Assembly: GCA_018607785.1 (NCBI GenBank)
Contig: JABBAU010000031.1
Coordinates: 1 to 43,456, forward strand
Direction: 5' to 3'
Source: Methylobacillus sp.
Lineage (GTDB): Bacteria > Pseudomonadota > Gammaproteobacteria > Burkholderiales > Methylophilaceae
Length of the DNA: 43,456 nt
Part shown: in pieces, positions 39,677 through 43,456 of the stretch
Layout of the letters: each line of letters opens with the position of its first letter
How positions within the stretch are numbered: position 1 is the stretch's first letter
Translations under genes and position numbers: made by a program
Notes under the pieces: generated by a model
The model's input: only the letters and a program-made list of their open reading frames with translations
The model's database searches: none
What the model was told of the DNA's origin: nothing

Positions 39677-40291
39677 ATGAAAATTTCATATCTTTTAATT
39701 TTTTTTATGCTCATATCAAATTCTCTGATGGCAACTGATGAACCAAAATTTACGCTAGTTTTAAAAGAAGATAAATTTGAGATTAGGGAATATGCACCTA
39801 AGATAATTGCTCAAGTTAAAGTTTATGGTGATTTTGACGATGCATCCTCAAAAGGATTTAAGATCTTAGCTGACTATATCTTTGGTAATAATGAAAGTAT
39901 TGATGGTAATTCACGAATAGAAATGACTGCTCCGGTAGAAATGGAAGCCGTTTCTCAAAAAATTGATATGACAACACCCGTCCTTACTGAGGGCAATAAT
40001 AATACTTGGGTTATCTCTTTTATTATGCCTGATAACTTCACATTGGCGACTTTACCAAAACCTAACAATAAAGAAATTAAAATTATAAGTCTTCCAAGAG
40101 AAAAATATGCTGTGATTGTTTTTTCAGGGCTCATTAGAGAGTCTAGTTATCAAGAAAAAGAAAATTTACTTAATAAATTTATTAAAGAAAAAAATCTCAA
40201 GACTTCAGGTGAAATAAAAATTGCAAGATATAACCCGCCATGGACATTACCCTTTTTTAGAAGAAATGAATTAATGATTAAGGTCAATTAG
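39677..40291 (+). CDS. Exported SOUL heme-binding family protein
   Basis: Signal peptide MKISYLLIFFMLISNSLMA; FEIREYAPKIIAQVKV, RIEMTAPVEM, IDMTTPVL, RYNPPWTLPFFRRNELMI. Confidence 0.9.
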   Translation: MKISYLLIFFMLISNSLMATDEPKFTLVLKEDKFEIREYAPKIIAQVKVYGDFDDASSKGFKILADYIFGNNESIDGNSRIEMTAPVEMEAVSQKIDMTTPVLTEGNNNTWVISFIMPDNFTLATLPKPNNKEIKIISLPREKYAVIVFSGLIRESSYQEKENLLNKFIKEKNLKTSGEIKIARYNPPWTLPFFRRNELMIKVN

Positions 40292-40374
40292 ATACTGAGA
40301 TGTGAAATAAGTATGTTAGATTGGCAAGCTATTTTAATTCAATCATTACATCATTTTTTTAAAAGTAGAGCTTA

Positions 40375-41889
40375 ATGCAAAATTTCCCTGAAGTAAAAAC
40401 AAATCTATTAAGTGGTCTTACGGTTGCTTTAGCAATGGTACCAGAGGCAATTGCCTTTGCCCTCATAGCTCAAGTTTCACCCTTAACTGGATTATATGCA
40501 GCTATTTTAGTTTGTTTTATTACATCAGTTTTTGGTGGTCGGCCTGGTATGGTTTCAGGCGCAACAGGAGCCTTAGCTGTTGTGATGGTTTCACTAGTAG
40601 TTCAGCATGGACCGGAGTATCTTTTTCTAACAGTTATTTTAATGGGTTTATTACAAATCATATTTGCCTTATTTAAATTAGGTAAATTTATTCGTATGGT
40701 GCCCTACCCTGTAATGCTTGGTTTTGTTAACGGACTTGCTGTTGTAATTTTTCTTGCGCAATTTAATCATTTTAAAGTTATAAATGATGAGGGTTTACCT
40801 ACATGGATGAGTGGAATGCCTCTTTATGCAATGGCTGGCCTAATCTTTCTAACTGTTGCAATAATTTATCTCTTTCCAAAACTTACAAAAATTATTCCCT
40901 CAACACTTGCTGCCATTATTCTGACTACTGGGATTGTTTATTTTTTCTCTATTGATACTAAAACAGTTGGCGACCTTGGTTCAATTGCAGGTGGAATTCC
41001 AGAATTTAATTTTCCGATTGTTCCTCTCACAATTGAAACTTTGATGATCACACTGCCATATGCTTTTCTTTTGGCAGCAATTGGTTTAATAGAAACACTC
41101 CTAACACTTAATTTAATAGATGACATGACTGATACAAGGGGGAGGCCAAACAAAGAATCTTTGGCGCAAGGATTTGCAAATGTTATTACAGGATTTTTTG
41201 GGGGTATGGGTGGATGTGCAATGATAGGTCAAAGTATGATTAATATAAATAATGGTGCTGTCAAACGTCTATCTGGAATTGCAACTGCATTATTTTTAGC
41301 TTCCTTTGTTTTATTTCTTTCTCAATGGATTGAAATGATTCCTCTAGCTGCACTTATAGGTGTGATGTTTGTTGTTGCAGAAAAAACTTTTGAATGGGGA
41401 AGTTTTAGATTATTCGGAAAAGTACCAAAAAAGGATATTTTTGTTGGATTGCTTGTTGGAGCAGTGACTGTCATTGCAGATTTGGCGATTGCTGTGATTT
41501 TAGGTGTAATCGTCTCAGCTTTAGTCTTTGCATGGGAGCATGCAAAAGTTATTGATGTAACTACATCAAAAAATAAAAAAGGTTGGAAGATTTATGATTT
41601 AAAAGGCACACTTTTTTTTGCTTCGGTAAAAAGCTTTAATGATTTATTTGATACCAAAGATGACCCGAATGAGGTGATTATTGATTTTAAAGAATCTAAA
41701 GTGGCAGACCATAGTGCAATTATGGCTATTGATGCTTTGGCCAATAGATATAAATTACTTGGAAAGAAATTACATTTAGTACATCTAAGCCCTGACTGTA
41801 TGGAGGTGCTTGATAGTGCTAAAAGTATGGTGGAGCTTAATGTGCTTGAAGACCCTAAATACCATATTGCTGATGATAAACTAAGTTAA
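40375..41889 (+). CDS. SulP family anion transporter with C-terminal STAS domain
   Basis: LLSGLTVALAMVPEAIAFALIAQVSPLTGLYAAI, GGRPGMVSGATGALAVV; STAS region VIIDFKESKVADHSA. Confidence 0.95.
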   Translation: MQNFPEVKTNLLSGLTVALAMVPEAIAFALIAQVSPLTGLYAAILVCFITSVFGGRPGMVSGATGALAVVMVSLVVQHGPEYLFLTVILMGLLQIIFALFKLGKFIRMVPYPVMLGFVNGLAVVIFLAQFNHFKVINDEGLPTWMSGMPLYAMAGLIFLTVAIIYLFPKLTKIIPSTLAAIILTTGIVYFFSIDTKTVGDLGSIAGGIPEFNFPIVPLTIETLMITLPYAFLLAAIGLIETLLTLNLIDDMTDTRGRPNKESLAQGFANVITGFFGGMGGCAMIGQSMININNGAVKRLSGIATALFLASFVLFLSQWIEMIPLAALIGVMFVVAEKTFEWGSFRLFGKVPKKDIFVGLLVGAVTVIADLAIAVILGVIVSALVFAWEHAKVIDVTTSKNKKGWKIYDLKGTLFFASVKSFNDLFDTKDDPNEVIIDFKESKVADHSAIMAIDALANRYKLLGKKLHLVHLSPDCMEVLDSAKSMVELNVLEDPKYHIADDKLS

Positions 41890-41931
41890 TTAAAGTTTTC
41901 CAAGCAAGCTTTACTAAGCTAAAATTAAATT

Positions 41932-42558
41932 ATGAAATATGCCAATTATTATCTATTAGCATCAATTGTATTAGTAATGTTTCTAGGTCCAATGGCATTT
42001 GATTACGGAATGCTTTCCTTGGTTAATCTTGAAATTCTTTTTCTTGGCATTTTAATTGGTAGTATTTTCCTACATAAACACAACACAAAACTTTTTAAAA
42101 TTACTGTAGTTTCATTAATACTTATTTTAATAAATATTTTAATTTTTGACTTAAATCAAAGTGTTTTTCAGTATTTTTTAAAACTTCTCATTATAGGCAT
42201 CACAATAATTGAATTATTTAAAGAAATACTCAGAACCAAGATAATAGATGCTCACATTATCAGTGGAGCAGTATCGATATATATTTTAATTGGTGTTTTT
42301 TGGTATTTGCTCTATATGTTGCTATTAATGATTGATCCTGACTCATTTACTTTTAACTTACAGCATACCAATAAGCTTTCAATAGATATGCTCTATTTTA
42401 GTTTTACTACATTAACAACATTAGGTTATGGAGACATTACACCCACATCATATACTGCAAAAATGTGGGCGATGACTGAGGCCATGGTGGGGGTTATGTT
42501 TCTTGCATTAATGATAAGTCGTTTAGTCTCACATTTTAATTCACATTTAAAAAATTAA
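41932..42558 (+). CDS. Potassium-type ion channel with several N-terminal TM segments
   Basis: Pore/selectivity filter TTLTTLGYGDITPTS between TM segments; 208 aa hydrophobic protein. Confidence 0.85.
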   Translation: MKYANYYLLASIVLVMFLGPMAFDYGMLSLVNLEILFLGILIGSIFLHKHNTKLFKITVVSLILILINILIFDLNQSVFQYFLKLLIIGITIIELFKEILRTKIIDAHIISGAVSIYILIGVFWYLLYMLLLMIDPDSFTFNLQHTNKLSIDMLYFSFTTLTTLGYGDITPTSYTAKMWAMTEAMVGVMFLALMISRLVSHFNSHLKN

Positions 42559-42962
42559 TTATTTCCTCTAATAAAAAAGTATAGGCCGATAATTATCAAA
42601 AATATCTGTTCGCTCATAAAAAGTTTTGGCGTAATAAACCAATCACTGTGAGCTATTGTGAAGGCAAAAATCATTACTATCACAATGACCCCAGCAGCAA
42701 ATCGAGTGACTAAATTTCCGACATGGCCTTTTAAAAAACCACCGAGGAGTAATAAAATTCCTGCCCCTAATTCAGAAATGGCAACAAAAGAGGCAAGCTC
42801 AGATGAAAAACCAAAATAATCAATCAGCTTTTGTGGAGGTAGGGGAAATTTGCTTAGTCCATGAAATACAAAGGAGGTACCAAGTCCTAGTCGGAGGAGC
42901 CATGGTGCAAGGTGGTAAAAATTACTCATAATTGCATTCAAAATATTATCAATTGATTTCAT
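42555..42962 (-). CDS. DoxX family membrane protein
   Basis: LLRLGLGTSFVFHGLSKF, ELGAGILLLLGGF; 4-TM pattern. Confidence 0.9.
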   Translation of the reverse strand: MKSIDNILNAIMSNFYHLAPWLLRLGLGTSFVFHGLSKFPLPPQKLIDYFGFSSELASFVAISELGAGILLLLGGFLKGHVGNLVTRFAAGVIVIVMIFAFTIAHSDWFITPKLFMSEQIFLIIIGLYFFIRGNN

Positions 42963-42978
42963 TATTTTTATTCCCTAA

Positions 42979-43452
42979 CTAAAATTTTATGTAGTCTCTT
43001 TTACCTAGATTAACACCATTTGATCTTAAAATATCGTAGGCGGTCGTGACATGAAAGAAGAAGTGAGGGATCATCCATTTGGTTAGGTAGTCTTTACCTG
43101 ATTTGAATTTAAATTCATTACTTCTGATTGAAAAATTTATCTCCATATTTTCAGAGCCTTCCATTTTTTTTGGATTTACCTTTTTTAAAAAATTAACCGT
43201 TTTGCTTATTCTATTCTGTAAATCTTTAAAAGTTTTTTCATTGTCTTTATATGAAGGTGCTTTAATTTTTGCTAACCTTCCCACACCCAGTCTAATCATA
43301 TCTGTCCCGATTTGAATTTGGCTTGTGAGTGGCCTCATGTCAGCAATGAGTCGAGCATTAATAAAGATATCTTTATCAATTTTTCTTTTTTCGGCATGTC
43401 GCTCCGCTTTTTTTAAAATTGATGATAAGTTTTCAAGCATATTAATAAACAT
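42979..43452 (-). CDS. DUF1993 family protein
   Basis: MLENLSSILKKAERHAEKRKIDKDIFINARLIADMRPLTSQIQIGTDMIR; HFFFHVTTAYDILRSNGVNLGKRDYI. Confidence 0.85.
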   Translation of the reverse strand: MFINMLENLSSILKKAERHAEKRKIDKDIFINARLIADMRPLTSQIQIGTDMIRLGVGRLAKIKAPSYKDNEKTFKDLQNRISKTVNFLKKVNPKKMEGSENMEINFSIRSNEFKFKSGKDYLTKWMIPHFFFHVTTAYDILRSNGVNLGKRDYIKF

Positions 43453-43456
43453 GGGG

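Noticed and set aside
1-43456. Search for CRISPR arrays, insertion sequences, prophage, toxin-antitoxin or defence islands
   Set aside because: No regularly spaced repeats, transposase/integrase, phage or recognisable defence genes seen by eye; the window reads as core chromosome.

Overview
The window is a low-GC (AT-rich), gene-dense bacterial chromosome segment. Gene content and order (rplY-pth-ychF; miaB-phoH-ybeY-corC-lnt; folK-dNK-panBCD; thiL-pgpA-cinA-recA-recX-alaS-lysC) suggest a streamlined betaproteobacterium, possibly the Methylophilales/OM43 type (inference, not proven here). I support about 48 protein-coding genes, 2 tRNAs (Met-type CAT and Ser GCT), one strong tRNA promoter, one perfect intergenic hairpin and two candidate operator-like repeat elements. 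I found no CRISPR array, transposon, prophage, rRNA or obvious defence system. Most genes are housekeeping. The points most worth a second look are: (i) all seven convergent gene junctions are overlapping or have gaps of 11 nt or less; (ii) a secreted EF-hand protein is divergent from an OmpR/EnvZ-type two-component system, with 11-bp-phased direct repeats between them; (iii) an uncharacterised exported protein sits between corC and lnt; (iv) an MlaA homologue has no lipobox cysteine; (v) a zf-CHCC mini-gene is missing from the ORF track and shares a TTAA stop palindrome with murI; (vi) L25 carries a tandem-repeat acidic tail, followed by a hairpin ending 10 nt before pth. I did not find a convincing wholly new multi-gene system.
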